Part shown: one piece after another, positions 16,470-22,931 of the stretch
Numbering within the stretch: position 1 is the stretch's first letter
How the letters are laid out: each line of letters starts with the position of its first letter
Source: UBA1550 sp049294435
GTDB taxonomy: Bacteria > Patescibacteriota > Minisyncoccia > Phycocordibacterales > UBA1550
Reading direction: 5' to 3'
DNA length: 40,681 nt
NCBI GenBank assembly: GCA_049294435.1
Contig: JBAQCU010000028.1
Location: forward strand, 1-40,681
The notes under the pieces: model-generated
Database searches by the model: none
What the model saw: only the letters and a program-made list of their open reading frames with translations
What the model was told of the DNA's origin: nothing
Program-made: the position numbers and the translations under genes

Positions 16470-17792
16470 ATGGAACAAAAAAAATCATTTAGTAGAAGCG
16501 GTGGATCAAGTCGTACTCACACAAGCGCTAGTTCGAGAACTCGCACAAATGGGTCATCCGAGTCTCGCCAACATTCAAGCGCGCGTCCACCACGTCATTT
16601 TTCAGCGCGCCCTCCTTTGGGTCGCACCTTCAATGCATCTCGTGGAGGCTCAAGTCGAGGCGGAGGCAAGCGCAGTCCAAGAAAAGGTCAGCATATTGAT
16701 ATTTCAAAATTTATCAACAAAACCGTCATTACAGAAGAGGCTGTGGTTTTTACACCTGAACATTTTTTCAAGGATTTTATTATAGATGAGCGTTTGAAGC
16801 AAAATATTTTGGTAAAGGGTTACAACGAACCAACTCCAATTCAGGATCGCGTGATTCCACACATTTTGCATGGTCATGACCTTGTAGGTATTGCGAACAC
16901 TGGTACAGGCAAAACAGCGGCATTCCTTATTCCTCTTATTGATAAGGTTATGAAGAACCCAAAGGAGAAGGTGATAGTGATGGCGCCGACACGCGAGCTC
17001 GCGCAGCAAATAGAAATGGAGCTCAAGGGCTTTGTAAAAGGTTTCAAGATTTGGTCCGTGTGTTGCGTAGGTGGCGCGGCTATTGGACGCCAGATTTCTG
17101 ATCTCCGCTATCAGCACAACTTCATCATCGGAACACCGGGACGTATTAAGGATTTGATTGAACGCAAACATATAAACCTTGCCGAGTTTAAGTCAGTAGT
17201 CTTAGACGAAGCAGACAGAATGTTAGATATGGGATTCATTCATGACATGCGTTACATGCTTGCGCTTATGCCTAAGGAACGCCATACACTTTTTTTCTCA
17301 GCGACACTTTCGCCAGAAATTGCAGTGCTCATCAAAGACTTCCTCAAGGAGCCAGTGATGGTTTCTGTGAAGACACAAGACACTTCAAAAAATGTTGAAC
17401 AAGATATTGTGAAAATAAAAGCAGGAGAAGATAAACTAGAAGTACTTCACGATCTTTTGATTCAGCCAGAATTTAAAAAAGTGCTCATCTTCGGACGCAC
17501 AAAGCACGGAGTAGAAAAGCTCTCGGTTGCTCTCACAAAGAAAGGCTTCAAGGCACAGTCAATTCATGGAGACAAAAATCAAGGTCAGCGCCAGCGCGCT
17601 CTTGATACATTCAAGAAAGGTTTGGCGCAGATTCTTGTAGCGACAGACGTTGCCGCGCGCGGTCTGGATATTGCCGGGGTGTCCCACGTTATCAACTTTG
17701 ATATTCCCGAGACCTACGACGACTACGTACACCGCATTGGCCGTACCGGCCGCGCAGGCCAGAAAGGGAAGGCGCTTACGTTCATAGGCTAG
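16470..17792 (+). CDS. DEAD-box RNA helicase, C-terminus cut short by a repeat
   Basis: A 440-residue RhlE/CsdA-like helicase. A Ser/Arg/Gly-rich tail (1-72) precedes the core. Motifs: Q motif (about 117-125), I ANTGTGKT (142-149), Ia APTRELAQQ, TPGR, II D246EAD, III S277AT, V ATDVAARGLD and VI H421RIGRTGR. The protein stops only 12 residues after motif VI, at KALTFIG, where family members normally continue for several tens of residues. The TAG stop is formed by the first bases of an AGTCCATAAAGTCGAAAG repeat, which suggests that the native end was lost. RNA unwinding or ribosome-assembly work is inferred from the family. Confidence 0.92.
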   Translation: MEQKKSFSRSGGSSRTHTSASSRTRTNGSSESRQHSSARPPRHFSARPPLGRTFNASRGGSSRGGGKRSPRKGQHIDISKFINKTVITEEAVVFTPEHFFKDFIIDERLKQNILVKGYNEPTPIQDRVIPHILHGHDLVGIANTGTGKTAAFLIPLIDKVMKNPKEKVIVMAPTRELAQQIEMELKGFVKGFKIWSVCCVGGAAIGRQISDLRYQHNFIIGTPGRIKDLIERKHINLAEFKSVVLDEADRMLDMGFIHDMRYMLALMPKERHTLFFSATLSPEIAVLIKDFLKEPVMVSVKTQDTSKNVEQDIVKIKAGEDKLEVLHDLLIQPEFKKVLIFGRTKHGVEKLSVALTKKGFKAQSIHGDKNQGQRQRALDTFKKGLAQILVATDVAARGLDIAGVSHVINFDIPETYDDYVHRIGRTGRAGQKGKALTFIG

Positions 17793-17825
17793 TCCATAAA
17801 GTCGAAAGTCTTAAAGTCTAAAGTA
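17791..17825. repeat. AGTCGAAAGT-word repeat at the helicase stop codon
   Basis: Starting at the AG of the TAG stop, the sequence reads AGTCCATAAAGTCGAAAGTC and then TTAAAGTCTAAAGTAGATAC. These words match the copies inside the ATPase gene (5437-5476) and upstream of the ABC-F gene (13872-13890). Confidence 0.65.
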
Positions 17826-17836
17826 GATACATTCGC

Positions 17837-17873
17837 AAAAAGCCCAGCAAACCTACGGTTTGCTGGGCTTTTG
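17837..17873 (+). terminator. Bidirectional-looking hairpin terminator
   Basis: AAAAGCCCAGCAAACC, loop TACG, GGTTTGCTGGGCTTTT: a perfect GC-rich stem ending in T on the plus strand and, by symmetry, on the minus strand. It lies downstream of the helicase. Confidence 0.85.
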
Positions 17874-18030
17874 TAATGTGTGTGTAATGGGGACAGCCAC
17901 AATTGTTTAGGAAATTATGTGTTGTAATGTTGTGCAGATTTTGTGGTCGTGATTCCTCTCTACCCAGGAAGTTTTTTGTGGAACGGAAATGCACTTAGCT
18001 TTTTGTTTTTGGCTGTGATAGGATAGAAAG

Positions 18031-18336
18031 ATGGACAAAGATGAAGTAAAACAAAAGATTCTCAGGGCTATTGAAAATGAGCCGATGCGGGGCAGTATTA
18101 AAAAAGCTTCGTTGTTCGGCTCATTTTTGCATGGCAGTCAGACACAAGACAGTGACATTGATGTCTTAATAGAATTTAAGCCTGAAACTGAGATAGGATT
18201 TTTTGAATTTGCTAGGATCCAGCGACGACTTGGCGAATTTATGGGAAGGAAGATCGATCTCTTGACCTATGATTCTTTAAGTAAATTTTTTAGGGGGAAA
18301 GTTATAGGGGAATCAGAAGTAATTTATGAAGGATGA
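18031..18336 (+). CDS. mntA: MntA-type nucleotidyltransferase antitoxin
   Basis: A 101-residue minimal nucleotidyltransferase. The signature GSFLHGSQTQDSDIDVLIEF gives the GSX10DXD motif that binds metal and nucleotide. In the known MntA-HepT systems MntA AMPylates HepT and so neutralises it. TAGGAT (18019-18024) followed by six bases and ATG predicts a leaderless mRNA. The reading frame overlaps the downstream HepT gene by 11 bases. This overlap and gene order match the family arrangement, so the pairing is firm. Confidence 0.9.
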   Translation: MDKDEVKQKILRAIENEPMRGSIKKASLFGSFLHGSQTQDSDIDVLIEFKPETEIGFFEFARIQRRLGEFMGRKIDLLTYDSLSKFFRGKVIGESEVIYEG

Positions 18337-18670
18337 CATTTCATATTTAAAACATATTTTGGAAGCGATTGAGATCATCGAAACATATCTTGATGGTATT
18401 GAATTTGGTCTTTTTGCGAAGGATAGAAAAACGATTGATGCAACGGTTCGCGAATTGGAGATTATTGGCGAAGCAGCGAATTATTTAAGTGATGAATTTA
18501 AGCAAAATCATCAAAAAATACCTTTTCGTGACATGACGGACATGCGCAATATTTTAATTCATGAATATTTTGGCGTTGACCCAAATATCGTCTGGAGTAC
18601 TTGCAAAAATGATTTGCCAGCGTTGAAGCAAACAGTCGTAGATTACTTGCTCGATAAAAGTGGTAATTGA
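18326..18670 (+). CDS. hepT: HepT-type HEPN toxin (RNase)
   Basis: A 114-residue all-helical DUF86/HEPN protein. The active-site motif RX4HXY appears intact as RNILIHEY in DMTDMRNILIHEYFGVD. HEPN toxins of this group cut RNA when not modified by MntA; the tyrosine of RX4HXY is the reported AMPylation target. The start lies inside mntA, so translation is coupled. The gene is followed by the remnant of an ECF sigma gene and a second toxin-antitoxin pair. Confidence 0.9.
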   Translation: MKDDISYLKHILEAIEIIETYLDGIEFGLFAKDRKTIDATVRELEIIGEAANYLSDEFKQNHQKIPFRDMTDMRNILIHEYFGVDPNIVWSTCKNDLPALKQTVVDYLLDKSGN

Positions 18671-18710
18671 TTTAAATTACGGACTTGCGTGTTGTGCTGT
18701 GGTATCATGG

Positions 18711-18782
18711 CTGTAAGAACGGCACATTAAGCCCGCCTACACATTTGTAGGAATGAAACCAAATGCGCTTGTAGAAGACTAG
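18711..18782 (+). pseudogene. Remnant of a second ECF sigma gene (leader and nine codons)
   Basis: CTGTAAGAACGGCAC (18711-18725) followed by TTAAGCCCG, a CCTACA/TGTAGG hairpin and ATGAAACCAAATGCG closely match the region before and at the start of the intact sigma gene (19588-19602 and 19791-19805). Here the frame reads MKPNALVED and then TAG at 18780-18782, and nothing sigma-like follows. The adjoining TTGACA of the RelB/YafQ-like pair begins four bases later. The most likely reading is a duplicate whose body was replaced by the toxin-antitoxin module. Confidence 0.65.
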
Positions 18783-18785
18783 TGC

Positions 18786-18825
18786 TTGACACTGTGCGCA
18801 CAGTGTATATACTGGAGGTATTATG
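18786..18825 (+). promoter_or_regulatory. Promoter with perfect 18-bp operator for the RelB/YafQ-like pair
   Basis: TTGACA (18786-18791), 16-bp spacer, TATACT (18808-18813). A perfect palindrome ACACTGTGCGCACAGTGT (18789-18806) overlaps the -35 box and fills the spacer, as expected for autorepression by a RelB/DinJ-type antitoxin. GGAGG (18814-18818) and ATG (18823) follow at once. This is the ancestral start site, now separated from the antitoxin body by the inserted element. Confidence 0.75.
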
Positions 18826-18828
18826 AAT

Positions 18829-18949
18829 CCCGTTAGAAGTCGCATAGTTATATTATTTACCTGGCGGGTTTTATCGGGTGATATGTCGAAAATATTACTA
18901 ACCATAAAATAACTACGGAAATTCTTAATAATTTCCTACTTCTAACGGG
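18829..18949. mobile_element. MITE-like element, copy 2, inserted in an antitoxin start codon
   Basis: A 121-bp element with perfect 12-bp terminal inverted repeats CCCGTTAGAAGT (18829-18840) and ACTTCTAACGGG (18938-18949). Direct repeats ATGAAT flank it (18823-18828 and 18950-18955). The left ATGAAT keeps the promoter and GGAGG; the right one begins the antitoxin frame. Reading from the left ATG gives a 29-codon frame ending TAA at 18910-18912, out of frame with the antitoxin. Related to the copy at 16193-16309. Confidence 0.8.
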
Positions 18950-19201
18950 ATGAATACAACAGTAAATGTACGGCTCGAAAAGAAGATAAAGGTGGAGGCA
19001 GGGAAGACTCTTGCGGGGTTGGGGCTGGATATGTCTACGGCGGTCAAAATGTTTCTCTATCAAGTGGTGGCTGAGCAAGGCATTCCATTTAAACCTACAA
19101 AAAATCCCGCTGCGATACGAGCACGCTGGGATGCGCAGGTGAAAGAGGCACTCAAGGGGCCAAAATATAAAACTGCAAAAGACGCCCTACGCGGATTATA
19201 G
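18950..19201 (+). CDS. RelB/DinJ-family antitoxin with displaced start
   Basis: An 83-residue protein with the ribbon-helix-helix N-terminus of RelB/DinJ (NTTVNVRLEKKIKVEAGKTLAGLGLDMSTAVKMFLYQVV) and a C-terminal toxin-binding tail. The frame starts at the right-hand ATGAAT of the MITE-like insertion. Its own promoter and SD are now 125 bp upstream on the far side of the element, and only ACGGG precedes the ATG. Antitoxin output is probably reduced or depends on re-initiation after the 29-codon frame. The toxin gene follows after nine bases. Confidence 0.85.
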   Translation: MNTTVNVRLEKKIKVEAGKTLAGLGLDMSTAVKMFLYQVVAEQGIPFKPTKNPAAIRARWDAQVKEALKGPKYKTAKDALRGL

Positions 19202-19210
19202 TATAGGTAT

Positions 19211-19582
19211 ATGTATTTAATACAGCGTTCGAAGGATTTTGAAAAGTCTTTTTCAAAAATAAAAAGATCTGGTGTGAATAAAAAAGTTCTTGATAATATT
19301 GCACTTGTTATTGACATGCCTGCGCACGGAGAAATACTCGACAAAAAATATCGAGACCATAAATTACAAGGAAACTACACTGGGTATCGGGAATGTCACA
19401 TACGGGCGGATCTACTTCTCGTTTACGAGGTAAGAGAAACAACGCTCGTCCTAGTGCTTATTGATGTCGGGACGCATTACCAACTTGGACGTCGGGTTTC
19501 CAAGTTACAGCAGGGCTCTGGGTTTCTTTCGGATGCCCACATTCGACTTTCAGACTTTCGACTTTTGACTGACGCGTGCTAG
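19211..19582 (+). CDS. YafQ-family toxin with a repeat-derived C-terminal extension
   Basis: A 123-residue protein. The first 92 or so residues fit YafQ/RelE-type mRNA interferases: SKDFEKSFSKIKRSG, then DKKYRDHKLQGNYTGYRECHIRADLLLVY and LVLIDVGTHYQL. YafQ-like proteins usually end within a few residues of GTHxxL. Here about 30 residues follow (GRRVSKLQQGSGFLSD...). The DNA for their last third is a minus-strand AGTCGAAAGT-word repeat (19541-19570). The native stop seems lost by insertion, and whether the toxin is still active is unclear. Confidence 0.85.
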   Translation: MYLIQRSKDFEKSFSKIKRSGVNKKVLDNIALVIDMPAHGEILDKKYRDHKLQGNYTGYRECHIRADLLLVYEVRETTLVLVLIDVGTHYQLGRRVSKLQQGSGFLSDAHIRLSDFRLLTDAC

Positions 19583-19624
19583 TATCTCTGTAAGAACGGC
19601 ACTTTAAGCCCGTCTTTAATAATA

Positions 19625-19779
19625 GACCTGTCACCTAATAATTTTCGTAGCGAAATTCCAAATTCTCGAGCGAGACGCAATCAAAAATTATGAGGAATAT
19701 CAAGATATTTCGAAGAATTTTTGACAAGTCACAGCCGAAAATTGGGAATTGTAGCAGAAAAGTTATTGGGCGACAGGTC
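19625..19779. mobile_element. Inverted-repeat element splitting the sigma-gene leader
   Basis: A 155-bp element with ends GACCTGTCACCTAATAA (19625-19641) and TTATTGGGCGACAGGTC (19763-19779), 15 of 17 positions complementary; both exceptions would be G-U pairs in RNA. TA flanks each side (19623-19624 and 19780-19781), compatible with a TA target duplication. It interrupts a leader whose uninterrupted form survives at 18711-18767. There is no coding capacity. Confidence 0.7.
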
Positions 19780-19790
19780 TAAATGTAGGC

Positions 19791-20315
19791 ATGAAACCAA
19801 ATGCGGTTGAACAAGAATTCCTTAAAGCTTATGACCAATTTGCCGACGCGATTTTTCGGCATTGTGTTTTCCGTGTATCTGACAGGGAAAAGTCAAAAGA
19901 CTTAACTCAGGGCACTTTTGTACGCGTTTGGGAGTATATGTCACAGGGTAAAGAAATTGACAATATGCGGGCATTTTTATATCGCATTGCAAACAACTTG
20001 ATCATTGACGAATATCGCAAAAAGAAGGACGAGTCACTCGACAGGATGCGTGATGAGGAAGGTTTTGATATAGGTACTGAGTCAATGCGAGATATTGAAA
20101 CAAAAGACGAACACGCAAAAGCTCTAGCATTTCTAGAATGCCTCCCAGACAAATATAGAGAAGCGCTTGTGATGCGACATGTGGACGGGCTCTCTGTAAA
20201 AGATATCGCGCATCTTACCAAAGAATCAGAAAACGTAATCTCGGTCCGCATACATAGAGCGATAGAAAAACTTAAGGTTCTCGCTGAAAAGCAACACAAT
20301 GGAACACATAATTAA
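19791..20315 (+). CDS. ECF-type sigma-70 family factor
   Basis: A 174-residue RpoE-like sigma factor. Region 2 (about 8-75) contains SDREKSKDLTQGTFVRVWEYM and the MRAFLYRIANNLIIDEYRKKK segment. Region 4 (about 112-165) contains LPDKYREALVMRHVDGLSVKDIAHLTKESENVISVRIHRAIEKL with a helix-turn-helix. No region 1 or 3 is present. The downstream gene overlaps its end by 17 bases and encodes a DUF5667 membrane protein, a plausible anti-sigma partner. The leader (CTGTAAGAACGGCAC at 19588) is shared with a truncated paralogue but is split by an inserted element. Confidence 0.92.
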   Translation: MKPNAVEQEFLKAYDQFADAIFRHCVFRVSDREKSKDLTQGTFVRVWEYMSQGKEIDNMRAFLYRIANNLIIDEYRKKKDESLDRMRDEEGFDIGTESMRDIETKDEHAKALAFLECLPDKYREALVMRHVDGLSVKDIAHLTKESENVISVRIHRAIEKLKVLAEKQHNGTHN

Positions 20316-21294
20316 ACAAATTAAAAAAGGAGCAAAGCACACAAGACTCTCTGCTTCCGAAAAAGCGGAAATGAGAAGTGCGCTTGTTCGCCATATGAGA
20401 TTGAACCCTGTTAATAGCTCAGTGCGCACTTCTCGCAATGTTCCCTCGCTATTCAATATTAATAATTTTAGAAATAAAAAAGGCATTTCAATTTTAGCAA
20501 TAGGAAGTCTTTTAATGGGAGGCACAGTTTCCTTTGCAGCTGAAAATACAGTTCCCGGAGATAAGCTTTTCGCTGTCAAAGTTTATGTCAATGAGGCGGT
20601 GCGAGGAGCTGTGTCTGTAACACCAAAGGCAAAAGCGGAATGGGAGGTGAAGTTGGTTGAACGTCGTCTTGAGGAAGTTGAAAAACTTGCTATTGCGCCA
20701 AATGTGCTTCCTGAAGTACAGCTGGTTGCAGAGAGGAATTTGGAGCGTTATGCAGAACGTGTAAAAAATCGCATTGATAAACTTGATGAGGATGAGGATG
20801 ATGAAGAAGCGCTCCAAACAGCATTAAGTTTGTCGGAAGTATTTAGTGCTCACGAACAAGTCCTCCTTGGATTAAATGCAAATACAGCGGTGACAGCGAT
20901 TGCAACAACAACACTTGTTGCAAATGTTCCGACCGCAAATGACGTATCAATCAAAGATGCTTTGAAAAAAGTCCAAGGTGCTCGCGGAGATGCAGAGAAA
21001 AAACACAAGGAGCTTGAGAAAAAATACAGCAAAGAGAAAGACGAGAAAGACAGTAAGGTATCGACGGAAACCTTACAGCAAGGACAAACAAAGACCAAGC
21101 CTCCAAAAAATAATGCTGAAAATCGTGATAGTAAGCAAAATGATGCGCGCAAAGAAGAAATTCGTTCAACGGTAAGCACCAAAACGACTTCTACAAACAA
21201 AGTATCAGAACAGCAAAAAGAGCCAAAAGAGGAGAAAGAAAACTCTCGCGAGAAAACACGGGATAGGGACTCAAAAGAAGACGATAACGATTAA
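20299..21294 (+). CDS. DUF5667 membrane protein, candidate anti-sigma factor
   Basis: A 331-residue protein. A cytoplasmic N-terminus (1-58) is followed by one membrane helix (about 61-80). The DUF5667 domain (about 82-190) begins AENTVPGDKLFAVKVYVNEAVRGAV. The C-terminal third is a long, highly charged Lys/Glu/Asp/Ser tail with little predicted structure. The overlap with the ECF sigma gene and the topology (short inside, large outside) suit an anti-sigma factor that senses the cell envelope. That role is inferred from context, as DUF5667 has no proven biochemistry known to me. Confidence 0.85.
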   Translation: MEHIIKQIKKGAKHTRLSASEKAEMRSALVRHMRLNPVNSSVRTSRNVPSLFNINNFRNKKGISILAIGSLLMGGTVSFAAENTVPGDKLFAVKVYVNEAVRGAVSVTPKAKAEWEVKLVERRLEEVEKLAIAPNVLPEVQLVAERNLERYAERVKNRIDKLDEDEDDEEALQTALSLSEVFSAHEQVLLGLNANTAVTAIATTTLVANVPTANDVSIKDALKKVQGARGDAEKKHKELEKKYSKEKDEKDSKVSTETLQQGQTKTKPPKNNAENRDSKQNDARKEEIRSTVSTKTTSTNKVSEQQKEPKEEKENSREKTRDRDSKEDDND

Positions 21295-21312
21295 TTATGG
21301 TTTATGTTTCCT

Positions 21313-21360
21313 AAAAAACACCAATCTGAGCGCTAATTTTGTGCTCAGATTGGTGTTTTT
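21313..21360. terminator. Strong hairpin terminator
   Basis: AAAAACACCAATCTGAGC pairs with GCTCAGATTGGTGTTTTT around a short AT-rich loop. T-runs on both strands make it usable in both directions. It closes the sigma/DUF5667 operon. Confidence 0.85.
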
Positions 21361-21384
21361 AACTGGCTAAGTTATGCACAGCTA

Positions 21385-21417
21385 TATGTTCCTCTTGAAC
21401 ATACGCGGGTGTATAAT
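21385..21417 (+). promoter_or_regulatory. Dyad and -10 box before the DUF378 gene
   Basis: TATGTTC (21385-21391), five bases, GAACATA (21397-21403) form a perfect inverted repeat just upstream of TATAAT (21412-21417). The only -35-like string, TTGAAC, overlaps the dyad at a poor spacing of 11. The dyad may thus be an activator or repressor site, or the -35 may belong to an alternative sigma factor. The leader to ATG 21459 is about 36 bases without a usable SD. Confidence 0.5.
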
Positions 21418-21458
21418 ATATATGAAAGGTCGGAGGGAACTTAAACATATTTTCAATC

Positions 21459-21680
21459 ATGAAAGCATTACATGTAATCGCATTCATTCTCGTTGTTATA
21501 GGTGGTATCAACTGGGGTCTAGTTGGGCTTAGTCCTAACTACAACCTTGTATCTATGCTAGTTGGCAGTTGGCCAGTAGTTGAGAAAGTTGTGTATATTC
21601 TTGTTGGACTGGGAGCAATCTATCTTGCGGTAACACACAAAGGAGATTGCAAGGCTTGTGGAGCAGGGGCTACAATGTAA
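21459..21680 (+). CDS. DUF378 family small membrane protein
   Basis: A 73-residue protein with two helices (about 4-20 and 41-58) and the DUF378 pattern ALHVIAFILVVIGGINWGLVGL, then LVGLGAIYL. The C-terminus carries a CKACGAG pair of cysteines, so it could bind metal or be lipid- or disulfide-linked. The family (YuzA-like) has no known function. The dyad upstream suggests regulated expression. The gene is followed by the fold-back element and a terminator. Confidence 0.88.
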   Translation: MKALHVIAFILVVIGGINWGLVGLSPNYNLVSMLVGSWPVVEKVVYILVGLGAIYLAVTHKGDCKACGAGATM

Positions 21681-21701
21681 TAGAGGTCACGGTTTCTCTT
21701 A

Positions 21702-21882
21702 GAGCCTATCCGCTATCTCACCGCAAAATGTGTAGAAAATACAGCTTGCCTGCCAAAATCTTAAAATTTCGGCTACAAATCATCCACTTCTCCTTACCGT
21801 ACCTCGGTACGCTTCGTCGAATTGTATGATTTTCGCTCGAAATTTTAAGATTTTGGCGAGGCATGAGATAGTGGATAGGCTC
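21702..21882. mobile_element. Fold-back (long palindromic) element
   Basis: A 181-bp element. The outer arms GAGCCTATCCGCTATCTCA (21702-21720) and TGAGATAGTGGATAGGCTC (21864-21882) match at 18 of 19 positions. The inner arms CCAAAATCTTAAAATTTCG (21753-21771) and CGAAATTTTAAGATTTTGG (21838-21856) match perfectly. The centre holds CGTACCTCGGTACG. TTA flanks both ends (21699-21701 and 21883-21885), a possible 3-bp duplication. GAGCC-type ends with TNA targets recall IS5-group insertion sequences, but that link is tentative. Confidence 0.75.
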
Positions 21883-21885
21883 TTA

Positions 21886-21925
21886 GAGAAATGCGCGTGG
21901 AGAAATCTCGGGCATTTCTCTTTTT
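21886..21925 (+). terminator. Rho-independent terminator after DUF378 and fold-back element
   Basis: GAGAAATGC (21886-21894) pairs with GCATTTCTC (21912-21920) and is followed by TTTTT. The fold-back element was inserted directly in front of this stem. Confidence 0.75.
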
Positions 21926-21933
21926 AAGAAAGT

Positions 21934-22926
21934 ATGAATAAATTTTTAATTATTTTTTTGCTAAGTATCTGTGGCGCAACGCTTGCGTACTCGGCCGAGC
22001 CTCCTATAAAAAATGCTGGCTTTGTTCCAGCGAATATTTGGTATTCAAAAGACCCATTTTTTGCTGGAGAAAAGATACGCGTCTATACGATTATTTTTAA
22101 TGGTAGCTTGTACGATCTGGAAGGAACTGTTGAATTTTTGGATAATGGAGTACTTATAGGGAAAAGTAACTTTGCGCTTTCTGGCGGAGGGCGCGTACGA
22201 GATGTATGGGTAGACTGGAATGCTAAAGAAGGAAAACATTCAATGTCTGCGCGTATTACAGGGACAACTGCTTCCATCGCTGGTGGAGTGAAGCGCGCTA
22301 TTGTGCTTGATAATACAGAAACAGGTAAGAGCGAGCGTGATATAGATTTGGATACGGACGGAGATGGAATAGGCAACAGAGAAGATTTGGATGATGACAA
22401 TGACGGAGTGCCCGATGTGGATGAACTGCGAAACGGTACTGACCCTATTAAAAAAGACACCGATGGTGACGGCATCTCTGATGGCAGAGAGATTGAGATT
22501 GCTCTAAAAAAGAAAGCTGACGCAGAGAAGCTTCTGAAAACAACAGATGAACCTGCAGGGTCTATTTTTGGCACAATTAAAAAAGTAGTGGAAAATATTC
22601 CAGACACTGTGAAGGAAAGCGCTAATGCAGGAGCAAATGCATTGGAGCGTTTTCGTGTTGGTGAGGGATATCAGGTGCGACTCGCTAAAGAGGAAAAGGC
22701 TAGGGAGATTTCGGCGATGAAGGCTCCGCTTTCTGTTGTGCAAAAGGACGGCAGTATTCTTGATACTGTTTCAAATACTGCCGAGAAACCATTTGCATAT
22801 ATAATGCTCGCTATCCTCACCTTGCTTCAGTATTTTCTAGAATGGCAGATTGTTTTTTACGGGGTACTTTTGTATGTAATGTATCGCCTAATCAAATGGA
22901 CAGCTAGAAGGATTTGGGATAAGTGA
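21934..22926 (+). CDS. Surface protein with calcium-type TSP3 repeats and C-terminal membrane anchor
   Basis: A 330-residue protein. A signal peptide (1-21) is followed by an Ig/CARDB-like domain (about 30-125: GEKIRVYTIIFNGS...VEFLDNGVLIG...VWVDWNAKEGKH). Thrombospondin type 3 repeats lie at 139-186 (DTDGDGIGN, DDDNDGVPD, DTDGDGISD), whose Asp ladders bind calcium in known structures. A helical stem follows, then hydrophobic segments near 283-322 that should anchor it, leaving a short basic tail (WTARRIWDK). A cell-envelope or pilus-associated role is inferred. There is no SD. Confidence 0.85.
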   Translation: MNKFLIIFLLSICGATLAYSAEPPIKNAGFVPANIWYSKDPFFAGEKIRVYTIIFNGSLYDLEGTVEFLDNGVLIGKSNFALSGGGRVRDVWVDWNAKEGKHSMSARITGTTASIAGGVKRAIVLDNTETGKSERDIDLDTDGDGIGNREDLDDDNDGVPDVDELRNGTDPIKKDTDGDGISDGREIEIALKKKADAEKLLKTTDEPAGSIFGTIKKVVENIPDTVKESANAGANALERFRVGEGYQVRLAKEEKAREISAMKAPLSVVQKDGSILDTVSNTAEKPFAYIMLAILTLLQYFLEWQIVFYGVLLYVMYRLIKWTARRIWDK

Positions 22927-22931
22927 GGAAG

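Noticed and set aside
18823..18912. Real 29-residue gene starting at the original antitoxin ATG
   Set aside because: From the third codon on, the frame consists of the inserted element. It has the promoter and GGAGG only because it took over the antitoxin start site.
22083..22607. Open frame of 174 codons opposite the TSP3 protein gene
   Set aside because: It is Ser/Pro-rich, mirrors the Asp/Gly repeats of the real gene, and has no start signal.
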